Counted from the first letter of the stretch, positions 20,418-29,631 are shown. The stretch is DNA of 64,000 bases from Pseudomonas sp. TH31 (GCF_016650815.1 NZ_JAEKEZ010000006.1:193501-257500), one strand, 5' to 3'. A program made the numbers and translations. Notes: generated from the letters alone by a model not told the origin.

Positions 20418-20870
20418 ATGACAATCGAGTGGGTCTGCAAACATCACAGCGATCTGGGTAAAGAACAGCTGTATGCCCTTTTGAAACTGCGTGCCGAGGT
20501 GTTCGTCGTCGAGCAGCAGTGTGCCTACCAGGATGTCGATGGCCAGGATCTGGAAGGCGACACCTGCCATTTGATGGGTTGGGACGGGGAGCGACTGGTG
20601 GCTTATCTGCGTTTGCTCGACCCGCAGCTACAGGGCGGCGATGTGGTGATCGGTCGGGTGGTGACCGCGCCAGAAGGTCGTGGCCAGGGGCTGGGGCATG
20701 AAATGATGGACCAGGCATTGAAGCAGGCTGACAAACGCTGGCCTGAAGTGCCGATCTATCTCTCGGCCCAGGCACATTTACAGGGGTATTACGGGCGGTA
20801 CGGGTTTGTTGTCGCCGGTGAGGAATATGTCGAGGATGGCATTCCGCACATAGGGATGCGTCGTTCCTGA
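20418..20870 (+). CDS. elaA: GNAT acetyltransferase, ElaA family
   Basis: Predicted cytoplasmic N-acetyltransferase of 150 residues. The GNAT acetyl-CoA segment is VIGRVVTAPEGRGQGLGHEMM (about residues 77-97), with the R/Q-x-x-G-x-G/A signature as RGQGLG. The N-terminal block LKLRAEVFVVEQQCAYQDVDG is the hallmark of the ElaA subgroup, whose substrate is not known. AAGGAA stands eight bases before the ATG at 20418; the frame is open 33 codons further upstream, but without support. Confidence 0.86.
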   Translation: MTIEWVCKHHSDLGKEQLYALLKLRAEVFVVEQQCAYQDVDGQDLEGDTCHLMGWDGERLVAYLRLLDPQLQGGDVVIGRVVTAPEGRGQGLGHEMMDQALKQADKRWPEVPIYLSAQAHLQGYYGRYGFVVAGEEYVEDGIPHIGMRRS

Positions 20871-20879
20871 AATCTCTAT

Positions 20880-20941
20880 CGCGAGCAGGCTCGCTCCCAC
20901 ATTGGAATGCGATCCCCTGTGGGAGCGAGCCTGCTCGCGAA
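20880..20941. repeat. REPIN, GTGGGAGCGAGCCTGCTCGCGA type
   Basis: Inverted REP pair between two convergent genes. Confidence 0.9.
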
Positions 20942-20966
20942 GACGCCGGAACAGACGCTGCAAATC

Positions 20967-21263
20967 TCAGGGATACTCCAACACCGCTTTAATCTGCCGC
21001 AAATTACGCTCAATCCACCCGCGATCAATCGCTCCCCAATCCCGAATCCGATAACGCCCGGCATGGTTACGCGCGCCGTCCTCCTGCTCGAACTCACAGA
21101 CGATATCCAGATCCGCCAGTGCCGCGATGGTGTCCTGGGCTGTGCGCCGAGGCATGCCGGTCACTTCGGTCAATGTCGGGACGCTGCTGGCCAGCCCGCT
21201 GTCGATCAGGTACGCCACGTATAGCCGGCGGTAGAAGCTGCTTTTGGTCTTGCTGACATCCAT
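20967..21263 (-). CDS. Small winged-helix DNA-binding protein
   Basis: A 98-residue protein, nearly all of it a predicted winged helix-turn-helix: helix SSVPTLTEVTGMPRRTAQDT followed by a wing (about residues 27-70) and a C-terminal helix. I recognise the fold pattern but no characterised family member, and no ligand domain is present. It may act as a small transcription factor. Its target is unknown. The neighbouring minus-strand metallopeptidase starts 600 bases upstream, with a palindromic repeat between, so co-transcription is possible but unproven. Confidence 0.7.
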   Translation of the reverse strand: MDVSKTKSSFYRRLYVAYLIDSGLASSVPTLTEVTGMPRRTAQDTIAALADLDIVCEFEQEDGARNHAGRYRIRDWGAIDRGWIERNLRQIKAVLEYP

Positions 21264-21285
21264 CCATATGCTCCTGATTTATTAG

Positions 21286-21380
21286 AGATCAAGATCAAAA
21301 GATCGTCCGAACGCGGCCCGAGCCTTCGGCAGCTCCTACGCGCCTGTGCGCGCTGCCGAAGGCTGCGATCTTTTGATCTT
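21286..21380. repeat. Inverted repeat, GTAGGAGCTGCCGAAGGCTGCGATC family
   Basis: Two inverted copies. One arm is the CTCGGGCCGCGTTCGGACGATC subtype and the other the CTGCGATC subtype, so the pair is chimeric. Confidence 0.86.
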
Positions 21381-21871
21381 TTATTGCATATCCCGCCAAG
21401 TCAGATAAACCCGCAAATCAAACTCGACCTGGTGATACCCCGGCAACATGTGTTCGCACAGCTTGTAGAACGCCTTGTTGTGATCCGACTCTTTGAAATG
21501 CGCGAGTTCATGCACCACGATCATTTTCAAAAACTCTGACGGCGCCTCCTTGAACAGCGAAGCAACGCGAATCTCCTTCTTGGCCTTGAGCTTGCCGCCC
21601 TGCACCCGGAAATCGTGGTGTGCAGGCCGAGGGCGCGGTGGGTCAGGTCCAGGCGGTTATCGAATAACACCTTGTCGATGGCCGGCGCGTTACGCAGGTA
21701 TTCCTGCTTCAGGTCCAGGGCATAGGTGTACAACGCCTTGTCGCTTTGCACGCCGTGCTTTTGCGGATAGCGCTGACTCAGGTAGTCGCCCAGCCGACCT
21801 TCGGCGATCAGCTGGCGCACTTGGTCCTGCAACGCTGCGGGGTAGGCCTGGAGGTATTTCAACGCGGTCAT
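21381..21871 (-). pseudogene. YgjP-like zinc metallopeptidase (M48-type), interrupted by a one-base frameshift
   Basis: Predicted small zinc peptidase of the YgjP/DUF45 group. The N-terminal part (MTALKYLQAYPAALQDQVRQ) and the C-terminal part lie in different frames. The C-terminal part carries the zinc motif HELAH followed by FKESDH with a third histidine. One base is missing at the CCCGG run near 21605-21609. Restoring it gives TTISRVQGGKLKAKKEIRV and a protein of about 163 residues, normal for the family. The ATG at 21871 is preferred over a GTG at 21892. Sequencing error is the likely cause. Confidence 0.82.
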
Positions 21872-21916
21872 TGGGCGGGCAACACGAATCACGAAAAGGT
21901 CGCCAGTGTAGCGAAT

Positions 21917-24040
21917 TCAGCTGAGCAGCGCGCTCCAGTCGAAGGGCTGCACAAACTCGCCCGCATCTTCGGCCGTCAGCGGCCGCGCCACCAGGAATCC
22001 CTGTACACACTCGCAGCCATTGGCCTGCAGCCACTCGTATTGCGCAACCGTTTCCACGCCTTCGGCGATCACCAGCAGACCATACTCCTTGCACAGATCG
22101 ATAACCGTGCGCACCAGCGCCGCATCACGCGACGACTCCGGCAACCGGGCAATCAGATGCCGGTCGAACTTGAGGGTGTCCAACTCCAGGTCACGCAGAT
22201 GAGACAACGAGCACGGCCCCGAGCCGAAGTCATCCAACGCCACCCGAACCCCCAGATTGCGCAGCAAACGCAACTGCTTGCGGGTTTCCTCGGGATTTTG
22301 CAGCAGGGCTTCTTCGGTGACTTCGACTTCAATTTGACGCGGCTCCAGGCCATGGCGCTCCAGTACCTGGCGCAACTCGGTCACCAGGTTGGGCATGCCG
22401 AACTGCGTACTGCTCAAACTCACGCCCAGCACCAGATCCTCGGTAAACAAGGTTTCCCAGACTTTACGTTGCTTGGCACTGCGGTGGTATATCCAACTGC
22501 CCAGTCGACTGATCAGCCGTGCCTCTTCCAGCAACGGCAAAAACAGCCCCGGCGGAACATCGCCGACGCTTGGGTGCTGCCAGCGCAGCAACGCCTCGAA
22601 GCCGCGAATCTGTCCGCCATTGATTGCCACTTGCGGTTGATAGACCAGGTTGAAATCACGGTTCTCAATGGCCGTGCGCACGCTTTCTTCAAGCATCAAA
22701 CGCGAGCGCGCCCGACCGTTCATTTCGTGGTCGTAAAAGCGATATTGCTGACGTCCGGCGCGCTTGGCTTCGTACATCGCAATGTCGGAGGCCCGCAGTA
22801 AACCGTCGAGGTTGGAACCGCAATCCGGGTACGTGGCTATGCCAATACTGGCGCCCAGAGCAATGTCCAACCCTTCGATCTGCTGACAGATCGACACTCG
22901 CTCGATCAGCTTCTCGGCAATCTTCGCTGCTTGTTCGGGGAACTCCAGATCCAGCAGCGCGGTGAACTCATCGCCGCCCATGCGCGCCAGAATGTCGAAG
23001 GGTCGCAAGCAGGCTTTCAGCTGTTCGGACACCCAGCGCAATACCCGGTCACCGGCATCGTGACCGAGGGAATCATTGACCCGCTTGAAACCGTCAAGAT
23101 CGAGGTAGAGCAGCACCCAGGCGCTGTCTGAACGTTCGCCGCGCAGCAGCAGGTTTTCCACGGTCTGGTAAAAGCCCCGTCGATTGAGCAGCCCGGTCAG
23201 CGGATCGGTGACGGCCTGGAACTCCAGTTGCTGATGCAGGTGCCGCACCACCGACATGTCCAGCACCGTCACCACCATCGCGTGCTGCTCGGAGGGCAAT
23301 GGCGCACAGGACAATGCCACCGGCACTTGCTGGCCCGGCGCTGTACGCAACAACGCATCATGCAGACGCAGGGTTTCGCCGCGTTTGTAACCAATATAAA
23401 GGTCGGACTCGGACCAGATCGGAATATGCGGCTTTTGCAGAAAATCCAGAAACTCCCGGCCCTGCAAATCCTTGATCGTGGCATTGAGCAGCCGCGACAT
23501 CGCTGGGTTGGCAAAGCGAATGAGGCCGTCCTCGCCCACCACCAGAATGCCTTCGGCAGCATTGTCCAGCACCGAGGCATTGAAGGCGCGGGCCACCTCC
23601 AGATCATGGCTCAAGCGCTGCAACGCCCGACGGTTACGCTGATGCTCAAGCAACGCCTGGACCTTGGGCTTGAGGATCTGCGGGTCGAAGGGTTTGAACA
23701 GGTAATCCACCGCGCCACTGGCGTAACCCTTGATCACGGCGTCCTGCGACTGTTCGTTGGCGGTGAGGAAAATGATTGGCGTAAGGCGAGTGCGCTGACT
23801 GCCGCGCATCAACCGCGCGACTTCAAAGCCGTCCATGCCCGGCATCTGCACATCCAGCAGCACCAGGTCGACTTCGTGTTCAAGGAGCAAACTGAGTGCC
23901 TCGAAGCCCGAGGCGGCGGTCATGACCTGCCAGTCATGGCGCTGCAACAACGCGCGCATGCTGATCAGGTTTTCAGGGTAATCATCAACGATCAAAAGGA
24001 CAGAGTTGCCTTCACCTGGCGTGGGTTGCGCGCATTCCAT
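21917..24040 (-). CDS. Response regulator with PAS, GGDEF and EAL domains (cyclic-di-GMP metabolism)
   Basis: A 707-residue signalling protein. An N-terminal receiver (about 12-130) has the acidic pair D19/D20 and phospho-acceptor D63 in LVLLDVQMPGMDG. A PAS-like region (about 150-270) follows, then GGDEF (about 275-440) with intact GGDEF at 355-359, and EAL (about 450-700) with E482 in FEALLRW, DDFG and EGVET. The diguanylate cyclase site therefore looks intact. In the EAL domain the metal-binding asparagine of the usual NLS motif reads VSLSS (serine 541), so phosphodiesterase activity may be reduced. No histidine kinase is adjacent. The protein is probably a phospho-regulated c-di-GMP enzyme. 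Confidence 0.92.
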   Translation of the reverse strand: MECAQPTPGEGNSVLLIVDDYPENLISMRALLQRHDWQVMTAASGFEALSLLLEHEVDLVLLDVQMPGMDGFEVARLMRGSQRTRLTPIIFLTANEQSQDAVIKGYASGAVDYLFKPFDPQILKPKVQALLEHQRNRRALQRLSHDLEVARAFNASVLDNAAEGILVVGEDGLIRFANPAMSRLLNATIKDLQGREFLDFLQKPHIPIWSESDLYIGYKRGETLRLHDALLRTAPGQQVPVALSCAPLPSEQHAMVVTVLDMSVVRHLHQQLEFQAVTDPLTGLLNRRGFYQTVENLLLRGERSDSAWVLLYLDLDGFKRVNDSLGHDAGDRVLRWVSEQLKACLRPFDILARMGGDEFTALLDLEFPEQAAKIAEKLIERVSICQQIEGLDIALGASIGIATYPDCGSNLDGLLRASDIAMYEAKRAGRQQYRFYDHEMNGRARSRLMLEESVRTAIENRDFNLVYQPQVAINGGQIRGFEALLRWQHPSVGDVPPGLFLPLLEEARLISRLGSWIYHRSAKQRKVWETLFTEDLVLGVSLSSTQFGMPNLVTELRQVLERHGLEPRQIEVEVTEEALLQNPEETRKQLRLLRNLGVRVALDDFGSGPCSLSHLRDLELDTLKFDRHLIARLPESSRDAALVRTVIDLCKEYGLLVIAEGVETVAQYEWLQANGCECVQGFLVARPLTAEDAGEFVQPFDWSALLS

Positions 24041-24361
24041 GCTGCTTCTCTTGTTCGGGGCGACAGGCCGGTTTCTCGTGAAAACCGGACAAATACTGAG
24101 CCTTCACTCTAGACCCGGATACGCAAAAGCAGTAGGTGTCATCGCGCCATCATTTAACCAAAGCGTCCATAAGCCGACTAACGGTCGGCTCTACAGCCCC
24201 CTGAAACCGGGAAAGATGGCCTTTTGACCGGATATTGACGCCAATTATCTGCCTGGCGGGCATTAACAAAAAGGCCGACTACGCTTATAAAGACTGCCTC
24301 CAAGGCCCGTGCTAGAGCTTCTGGCACGAGCGTGCAGCATGAATTTGTGGAAGCTTTGTCT
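24041..24361. other. Gene-free interval between divergent genes, with two hairpins
   Basis: No convincing ORF. Two perfect short inverted repeats are visible: CCGGTTTT with AAAACCGG near 24070-24090, and AGCCGAC/GTCGGCT at 24172-24190 with a 5-base loop. The interval must hold the promoters of the GGDEF-EAL gene and the alginate lyase gene, but I cannot place them with confidence. Confidence 0.5.
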
Positions 24362-25030
24362 ATGATCGATCTCGCAACCTGGAACCTGAGCGTTCCCGTC
24401 GGCAATCCGCCGTACACCGTTGAAACAGCCAAACTGGTGGACGGTTTCAAGGACCAATACTTCCATTCCGATACCGGCACCCTGTTTTTCTGGTCACCGG
24501 TCACTGGCTCCAAAACCGAAAACGCAAAATACCCCCGCACCGAACTTCGCGAAACCTACAGCAACGGCACCCTGCGCAACTGGCTCTACCCGGAAGCCGA
24601 CAATTCCCTGCGTGCCACCCTGGTGGTCAATCAGGTACCGAGTTCCGGTAAAATCGTCATCGGCCAGATCCATGCCTATGAAAGCCAGAAACCCTTGATC
24701 AAGCTTGAGTACCAATACAAGACGGGGGCTCAGACGGGCAACATCGTCGCCAAAGTGCGCATGCACCCCGATGACGACGAAGGCCGGGTCATCACCATCG
24801 CCACTGGCGTGAAACTGGATCAGGAGTTTTCCTACCTCATCCACTTGAGTCCTGGTGGTCAGTTGGGCATTAGTGCGGCGGGTTATCAGTGGGACACGGA
24901 TATCAGCGCGACGTGGCGTGACAAGCCGCTGTACTTCAAGGCTGGGGTCTATGTGCAGGACAACACCGGGTATACGAGCGAGGGCGGGAAAGTGACGTTC
25001 AGCAAGCTGGATATTGATCACGATAAGTAG
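24362..25030 (+). CDS. Alginate lyase, polysaccharide lyase family 7
   Basis: Predicted endo-acting lyase that cleaves alginate by beta-elimination, 222 residues. The three PL7 motifs are present in order: RTELR at 59-63, QIH at 102-104 and YFKAGVYVQ at about 191-199, which together supply the catalytic Arg, Gln, His and Tyr. No signal peptide is visible, so the site of action is unclear. It resembles the small unexported PL7 protein known from P. aeruginosa. The ATG at 24362 has GGAAG upstream; an in-frame GTG at 24332 is an alternative. It is isolated from alginate biosynthesis genes but sits next to a c-di-GMP protein; alginate output in Pseudomonas depends on c-di-GMP. Confidence 0.88.
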   Translation: MIDLATWNLSVPVGNPPYTVETAKLVDGFKDQYFHSDTGTLFFWSPVTGSKTENAKYPRTELRETYSNGTLRNWLYPEADNSLRATLVVNQVPSSGKIVIGQIHAYESQKPLIKLEYQYKTGAQTGNIVAKVRMHPDDDEGRVITIATGVKLDQEFSYLIHLSPGGQLGISAAGYQWDTDISATWRDKPLYFKAGVYVQDNTGYTSEGGKVTFSKLDIDHDK

Positions 25031-25051
25031 CGAAACCGTATTCACCGCCTT

Positions 25052-25144
25052 AAAAGATCGCAGCCTTCGGCAGCTCCTACGGTTTACGCGATCCCCTGCA
25101 GGAGCTGCCGAAGGCTCGGGCCGCATTCGGACGATCTTTTGATC
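25052..25144. repeat. Inverted repeat, GTAGGAGCTGCCGAAGG family
   Basis: Chimeric pair with one CTGCGATC-type and one CTCGGGCCGCATTCGGACG-type arm. Confidence 0.86.
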
Positions 25145-25223
25145 CTCTCCTCCGAAACCCACGCAGCAATCTACCCCGCCCGCGCAAAGTTGCCAGCCAA
25201 TTAAGAATCGATTTTCAGGCAAT

Positions 25224-25250
25224 AAAAAACCCGCCTCTCGGCGGGTTTTT
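25224..25250 (-). terminator. Rho-independent terminator of the fba operon
   Basis: CCCGCC/GGCGGG stem with a 4-base loop and a run of Ts on the minus strand, about 25 bases beyond the fba stop. It is symmetric (A tract on one side, T tract on the other), so it may also end transcripts from the alginate lyase side. Confidence 0.88.
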
Positions 25251-25275
25251 CATCAACACGGTTTAACGCTCAGGC

Positions 25276-26340
25276 TTAGTTAACCTTAGCGTTCAACTCA
25301 CCTTTCAGGTAACGCTGATACATCGCTTCCAACGAGATCGGCTTGATCTTCGATGCATTACCAGCCGTACCAAACGCTTCATAACGTGCGATACACACAT
25401 CACGCATTGCAGTAACGGTCGCGCCGAAGAACTTACGCGGGTCAAATTCGCTCGGGTTGGTGGCCATCAGGCGACGCATCGCACCGGTGGACGCCAGGCG
25501 CAGGTCGGTGTCGATGTTGACCTTGCGCACGCCGTGCTTGATGCCTTCGACGATTTCTTCAACCGGGACGCCGTAGGTTTCTTTGATGTCGCCGCCGTAC
25601 TGGTTGATGATCGCCAGCCAGTCTTGTGGCACCGAAGAAGAACCGTGCATCACCAGGTGGGTGTTCGGGATGCGCTTGTGGATTTCTTTGATGCGGTCGA
25701 TCGCCAGCACGTCGCCGGTAGGTGGCTTGGTGAACTTGTAGGCGCCGTGGCTGGTACCGATGGCGATGGCCAGGGCGTCGACCTGGGTGCGTTTGACGAA
25801 GTCAGCGGCTTCTTCCGGGTCGGTCAGCATTTGGCTGTGATCGAGCACGCCCTCTGCGCCGATGCCGTCTTCTTCACCGGCCATGCCGGTTTCCAGCGAA
25901 CCCAGGCAGCCCAGCTCGCCTTCTACCGAAACGCCGCAGGCGTGAGCCATGGCCACGGTTTGTTGGGTAACGCGGATGTTGTAGTCGTAGTCGGTCGGGG
26001 TCTTGCCGTCTTCGCCCAGGGAACCGTCCATCATCACCGAGCTGAAGCCCAGTTGAATGGAGCGCTGGCAGACGTCAGGGCTGGTGCCGTGGTCCTGGTG
26101 CATGCACACCGGGATGTGCGGGAATTCTTCGATTGCCGCGAGGATCAGGTGACGCAGAAACGGGGCGCCTGCGTATTTGCGGGCACCGGCCGAAGCCTGG
26201 ACGATCACCGGGGAGTCAGTCTTGTCAGCGGCTTCCATGATGGCGCGCATCTGCTCAAGGTTGTTGACGTTGAAGGCTGGAACGCCGTAGCCGAACTCGG
26301 CTGCGTGGTCCAGCATCTGGCGCATGCTGATAAGTGCCAT
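25276..26340 (-). CDS. fba: Class II fructose-bisphosphate aldolase
   Basis: Zinc-dependent enzyme that interconverts fructose-1,6-bisphosphate with dihydroxyacetone phosphate and glyceraldehyde-3-phosphate, 354 residues in the cytoplasm. Zinc-binding histidines are seen in CMHQDHGTS, in [10 protein letters not shown] and in HLVMHGSSS. In Pseudomonas, which lacks phosphofructokinase, it works mostly in gluconeogenesis. A GGGAGAG lies upstream of the ATG. It is downstream of epd and pgk in the order normal for the genus, with two lipoprotein genes and a REP hairpin intervening. Locally called fba, fda or fbaA. Confidence 0.97.
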   Translation of the reverse strand: MALISMRQMLDHAAEFGYGVPAFNVNNLEQMRAIMEAADKTDSPVIVQASAGARKYAGAPFLRHLILAAIEEFPHIPVCMHQDHGTSPDVCQRSIQLGFSSVMMDGSLGEDGKTPTDYDYNIRVTQQTVAMAHACGVSVEGELGCLGSLETGMAGEEDGIGAEGVLDHSQMLTDPEEAADFVKRTQVDALAIAIGTSHGAYKFTKPPTGDVLAIDRIKEIHKRIPNTHLVMHGSSSVPQDWLAIINQYGGDIKETYGVPVEEIVEGIKHGVRKVNIDTDLRLASTGAMRRLMATNPSEFDPRKFFGATVTAMRDVCIARYEAFGTAGNASKIKPISLEAMYQRYLKGELNAKVN

Positions 26341-26480
26341 TGTGTGTGTCTCTCCCGGTTTGGGTCGTTAATCATGCCAGCCTGCCGTAGCGGCGGCGGC
26401 TATTCAAGTTATTGCAGATCGGGGGTTGGTCCGGTCCGCTCATTCGGTGTTGCAAAATCTTAAGAACTCCACGTATCCCT

Positions 26481-26508
26481 TGTGGGAGCGAGCCTGCTCG
26501 CTCCCACA
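26481..26508. repeat. Single REP hairpin (solo, truncated)
   Basis: TGTGGGAGCGAGC and its complement meet almost without a spacer. Only one short hairpin is present, unlike the paired REPINs elsewhere. It lies upstream of fba within the 26341-26528 gap. Confidence 0.8.
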
Positions 26509-26528
26509 TTGGCTCCGTGGTGTGTCAA

Positions 26529-26867
26529 TTACTGCGTTTTACAACCGCGGCCAATCAAATCGTTGGTGGCGACCCAGTACACCAGGCCTTCCTCACCTTT
26601 TATGTGAAACGCCAGCATGTCATTGCTGTAAAGCGACCCTTCGGCGCCTGGTTCAAGCTTCAAGCGGTAGACCTGATCGGCTCCGCCGAGGCGCACGTCG
26701 ACTTCCTTGCGGCTGTCGTCGGTGTAGCGCCAGAGCACTTTGGCCTGACTGTCGCAGGTCCAGGTGGTCCAGTTGTCCGCAGATGCCGACGCGTTGAACA
26801 GGTTCAAATTCAAACTTGAGCAACCTGCCAGCAGTGCCAACGCCATGACGGCGATAAAACCTTTCAT
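26529..26867 (-). CDS. mliC: Lipoprotein with MliC-type (lysozyme inhibitor) domain
   Basis: A 112-residue outer-membrane or periplasmic lipoprotein. The lipobox LAGC follows a short hydrophobic signal (MKGFIAVMALALLAGC). The rest matches the MliC/PliC beta-barrel pattern: WTCDSQAKVLWRY near the start, then SLYSNDMLAFHIKGEEG, which aligns with the family's SGA-x-Y and YW-K-GxEA regions, and paired cysteines. MliC proteins inhibit C-type lysozyme and protect the wall. GAGGAAC is a good ribosome-binding site for the ATG at 26867; the longer frame from 27041 is not used. Family assignment is moderate because the motif match is by eye. Confidence 0.72.
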   Translation of the reverse strand: MKGFIAVMALALLAGCSSLNLNLFNASASADNWTTWTCDSQAKVLWRYTDDSRKEVDVRLGGADQVYRLKLEPGAEGSLYSNDMLAFHIKGEEGLVYWVATNDLIGRGCKTQ

Positions 26868-26923
26868 CCGTGTTCCTCGACCGACGGCGCACGCCGCCGA
26901 CCTTGAGTAAAGAGTCAGACCCG

Positions 26924-27145
26924 TCAAGGGCAGCCACGTTCCTTGGCCGGGGTCTGGGTCTCGTATTTTTCCAGGCCATCCGGCCCGGAACGCTTGTTGA
27001 GCACCGGGTTGGTTTCTGCCTGCCAGTCGGCCTGGTAGCAACCTTTATCCGACGCAGACGGCGCGGGTTCCGGCGTGGCTTTCGGGTTACTCCCGCAAGC
27101 CGCCAGGGAACCTGCGACGATCAACAGCGCTAGCGTCCTGACCAT
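26924..27145 (-). CDS. Small lipoprotein of unknown function
   Basis: A 73-residue protein with signal MVRTLALLIVAGSLAAC and lipobox LAAC, followed by a Pro/Ala linker and a short conserved-looking segment, DKGCYQADWQAETNPVLNKR. AAAGGAG is a strong ribosome-binding site six to seven bases before the ATG at 27145. It lies between pgk (35 bases upstream) and the MliC-like lipoprotein (56 bases downstream), so all are probably on one transcript. I do not recognise a function. Confidence 0.72.
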   Translation of the reverse strand: MVRTLALLIVAGSLAACGSNPKATPEPAPSASDKGCYQADWQAETNPVLNKRSGPDGLEKYETQTPAKERGCP

Positions 27146-27179
27146 GTAAACACTCCTTTGCCTGGTCATTGGGGCGGCC

Positions 27180-28343
27180 TCAGGCCTTGGCCCGGCTTTC
27201 CAGGACTTCAACGGCCGGCAGCACCTTGCCTTCAACGAACTCGAGGAATGCCCCGCCGCCGGTCGAAATGTAGGAGATCTGATCCGCTACGCCATATTTA
27301 TCGATAGCGGCCAGGGTGTCGCCGCCGCCCGCGATGGAGAACGCCGAGCTGTCAGCGATGGCCTGGGCCAGCACTTTGGTGCCGTTACCGAACTGGTCGA
27401 ATTCGAACACACCGACCGGGCCGTTCCACAGAATGGTCCTGGACGACTTCAGCAACTCGGCGAAATTCGCCGCGGTCTGTGGGCCGATGTCCAGGATCAT
27501 ATCGTCGGCAGCCACGTCCGCGATCAGCTTGACGGTAGCGGTGGCGCTTTCAGCGAATTCCTTGGCAACCACAACATCCACTGGCAGCGGCACGCTGACT
27601 TTGGCGGCGATGGCGCGGGCGGTGTCCAGCAAATCAGGCTCGTACAGCGACTTGCCCACCGGGTGACCGGCGGCGGCCAGGAAAGTGTTGGCAATGCCGC
27701 CGCCAACGATCAACTGATTGCAGATCTGGCTCAGGCTATTGAGCACGTCGAGTTTGGTCGAGACCTTGGAACCGGCAACGATGGCCGCCATTGGCTGGGC
27801 CGGGGCGCCGAGGGCTTTGCCCAGTGCGTCCAGTTCAGCGGCCAGCAACGGGCCCGCAGCAGCGACTTTGGCGAACTTGGACACACCATGAGTCGAACCC
27901 TCGGCACGGTGAGCGGTGCCGAAGGCGTCCATCACGAACACGTCGCACAGGGCGGCGTATTGCTGGGCCAGTTCGTCAGCGTTCTTTTTCTCGCCTTTGT
28001 TGAAGCGTACGTTTTCCAACAGCACGATGTCGCCGGCCTTCACGTCAACGCCGCCCAGGTAGTCGGACACCAGCGGCACTTCGCGACCCAGGGCCTTGCT
28101 CAGGTAGTCGGCGACAGGCTTGAGGCTGTTCTCGGCCGAGAACTCGCCTTCGGTCGGACGGCCAAGGTGCGAGCAGACCATCACGGCCGCGCCTTTTTCC
28201 AGGGCCAGCTTGATGGTCGGCAGCGAGGCCAGGATACGCGCATCGCTGGTGACAACACCGTCCTTGATTGGGACGTTGAGGTCTTCGCGGATCAGTACGC
28301 GCTTACCTTGCAGATCGAGGTCGGTCATCTTCAACACGGTCAT
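27180..28343 (-). CDS. pgk: Phosphoglycerate kinase
   Basis: Catalyses reversible phosphate transfer between 1,3-bisphosphoglycerate and ADP, 387 residues. Substrate-binding arginine segment [11 protein letters not shown] is at the N-terminus, with the nucleotide-binding GG(G)-rich segment [12 protein letters not shown] near the C-terminus, and the ATP site [18 protein letters not shown] precedes the ATG at 28343. It starts 17 bases after the restored end of epd, consistent with an epd-pgk transcript. Confidence 0.97.
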   Translation of the reverse strand: MTVLKMTDLDLQGKRVLIREDLNVPIKDGVVTSDARILASLPTIKLALEKGAAVMVCSHLGRPTEGEFSAENSLKPVADYLSKALGREVPLVSDYLGGVDVKAGDIVLLENVRFNKGEKKNADELAQQYAALCDVFVMDAFGTAHRAEGSTHGVSKFAKVAAAGPLLAAELDALGKALGAPAQPMAAIVAGSKVSTKLDVLNSLSQICNQLIVGGGIANTFLAAAGHPVGKSLYEPDLLDTARAIAAKVSVPLPVDVVVAKEFAESATATVKLIADVAADDMILDIGPQTAANFAELLKSSRTILWNGPVGVFEFDQFGNGTKVLAQAIADSSAFSIAGGGDTLAAIDKYGVADQISYISTGGGAFLEFVEGKVLPAVEVLESRAKA

Positions 28344-28360
28344 GGGTCGCAATTCCTGAG

Positions 28361-29424
28361 TTACTGTTTTGAAGTAGCTGGTTTTGAAGTGGCTGTTTGC
28401 AGATAGTGTTCCGCAACGTCCAGCATTCGGTTGGCAAACCCCCATTCGTTGTCGAACCAGGCCAGGATGTTCACCAGCCGTGGGCCGGAAACGCGGGTCT
28501 GACTGGCATCGACGATGGCCGAATGTGGATCATGGTTGAAATCACAGCTTGCATGGGGAGCTCGGTGTAGGCCAACAGGCCTTTGAGCGGGCCGCTGGTG
28601 GCGGCCTCACGCAGAATCCGGTTGACCTCGGTGGCGTCGGTGTCGCTCACGGTCTGCATCGTAATGTCGAGGCAGGACACGTTCACCGTCGGCACCCGTA
28701 CCGCTTTGGCCTGAATTCGCCCGGCAAGTTCCGGCAGCAGGCGTTCGATGCCACGCGCCAGACCAGTGGACACCGGGATCACCGACTGGAACGCCGAGCG
28801 GGTCCGGCGCAGGTCTTCGTGGTGATAGGCGTCGATCACCGGTTGATCGTTCATCGCCGAGTGGATGGTGGTGATCGACACGTATTCCAGGCCAATGGCC
28901 TGGTCCAGCAGGCGCAACAGCGGCACGCCGCAGTTGGTGGTGCAGGACGCGTTGGACACCAGCAGTTCGTCGCCGGTCAGGCAATCCTGGTTCACGCCGT
29001 AGACGATGGTGGCGTCGACATCTGCCTCGCTGGCCATCGGCTGGGAAAACAGCACCCGCGGGGCGCCGGCGTCGAGGAAACGCTGGCCGTCTTCACGGGT
29101 GTGGTAAGCGCCGGAGCACTCCAGCACCAGATCGACGCCCAGGGACGCCCAATCGATGCCTTCGGGGATAGCACTGCGCAGGACCTTCACGCAGTTGCCT
29201 TGAATATGCAGACAATCGCCCTCAACCCGCACTTCGCCGGGGAAACGCCCGTGAGTGGAGTCGAAGCGTGTCAGGTATTCGATGCTGGCCATGTCAGCCA
29301 GATCGTTGATCGCGACAATTTCAAACCCGGCCATCGAGCCTCGCTCAAACAACGCACGCAAGACGCAACGACCAATCCGGCCGTAGCCGTTGAGTGCAAC
29401 TTTGTAGGGACGCGGTTGAGGCAT
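28361..29424 (-). pseudogene. epd: Erythrose-4-phosphate dehydrogenase (Epd), one-base frameshift near the C-terminus
   Basis: GAPDH-like enzyme that oxidises erythrose-4-phosphate to 4-phosphoerythronate in pyridoxal phosphate synthesis. The N-terminal Rossmann motif VALNGYGRIGRCVLRAL and the catalytic cysteine in SNASCTTNCG (about residue 161) are intact. The frame breaks at a GGGG run (plus strand 28555-28558). One extra G restores [20 protein letters not shown] through to [20 protein letters not shown] and a stop at 28361, giving 354 residues. Without it the reading frame ends early in unrelated sequence. The ATG at 29424 is the normal MPQPRPYKVALNGYGR start. Probably a base-calling error, since epd is conserved in Pseudomonas. 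Confidence 0.88.
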
Positions 29425-29473
29425 GGGGTTCTCGATAGACGCAGGCAGACGAATACTCGTTAACAACACAATC

Positions 29474-29601
29474 CCCTGTAGGAGCCGGTAGGAGCCGGTA
29501 GGAGCTGTCGAGTGAAACGAGGCTGCGATCTTTTGATCCTGATCTTAAAAAACAAGATCAAAAGATCGCAGCCTCGTTTCTCTCGGCAGCTCCTACAGGG
29601 G
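29474..29601. repeat. Inverted repeat, GTAGGAGCTGTCGAG(A)GAAACGAGG subtype, with a small tandem repeat at one end
   Basis: Long inverted pair between epd and tktA. The left end carries three tandem copies of GTAGGAGCCG (29478-29504, the last incomplete), so the arm is extended by about 20 bases. Confidence 0.87.
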
Positions 29602-29631
29602 AACGCGGCAGCCAGGGCCACCGCGTCGTGC

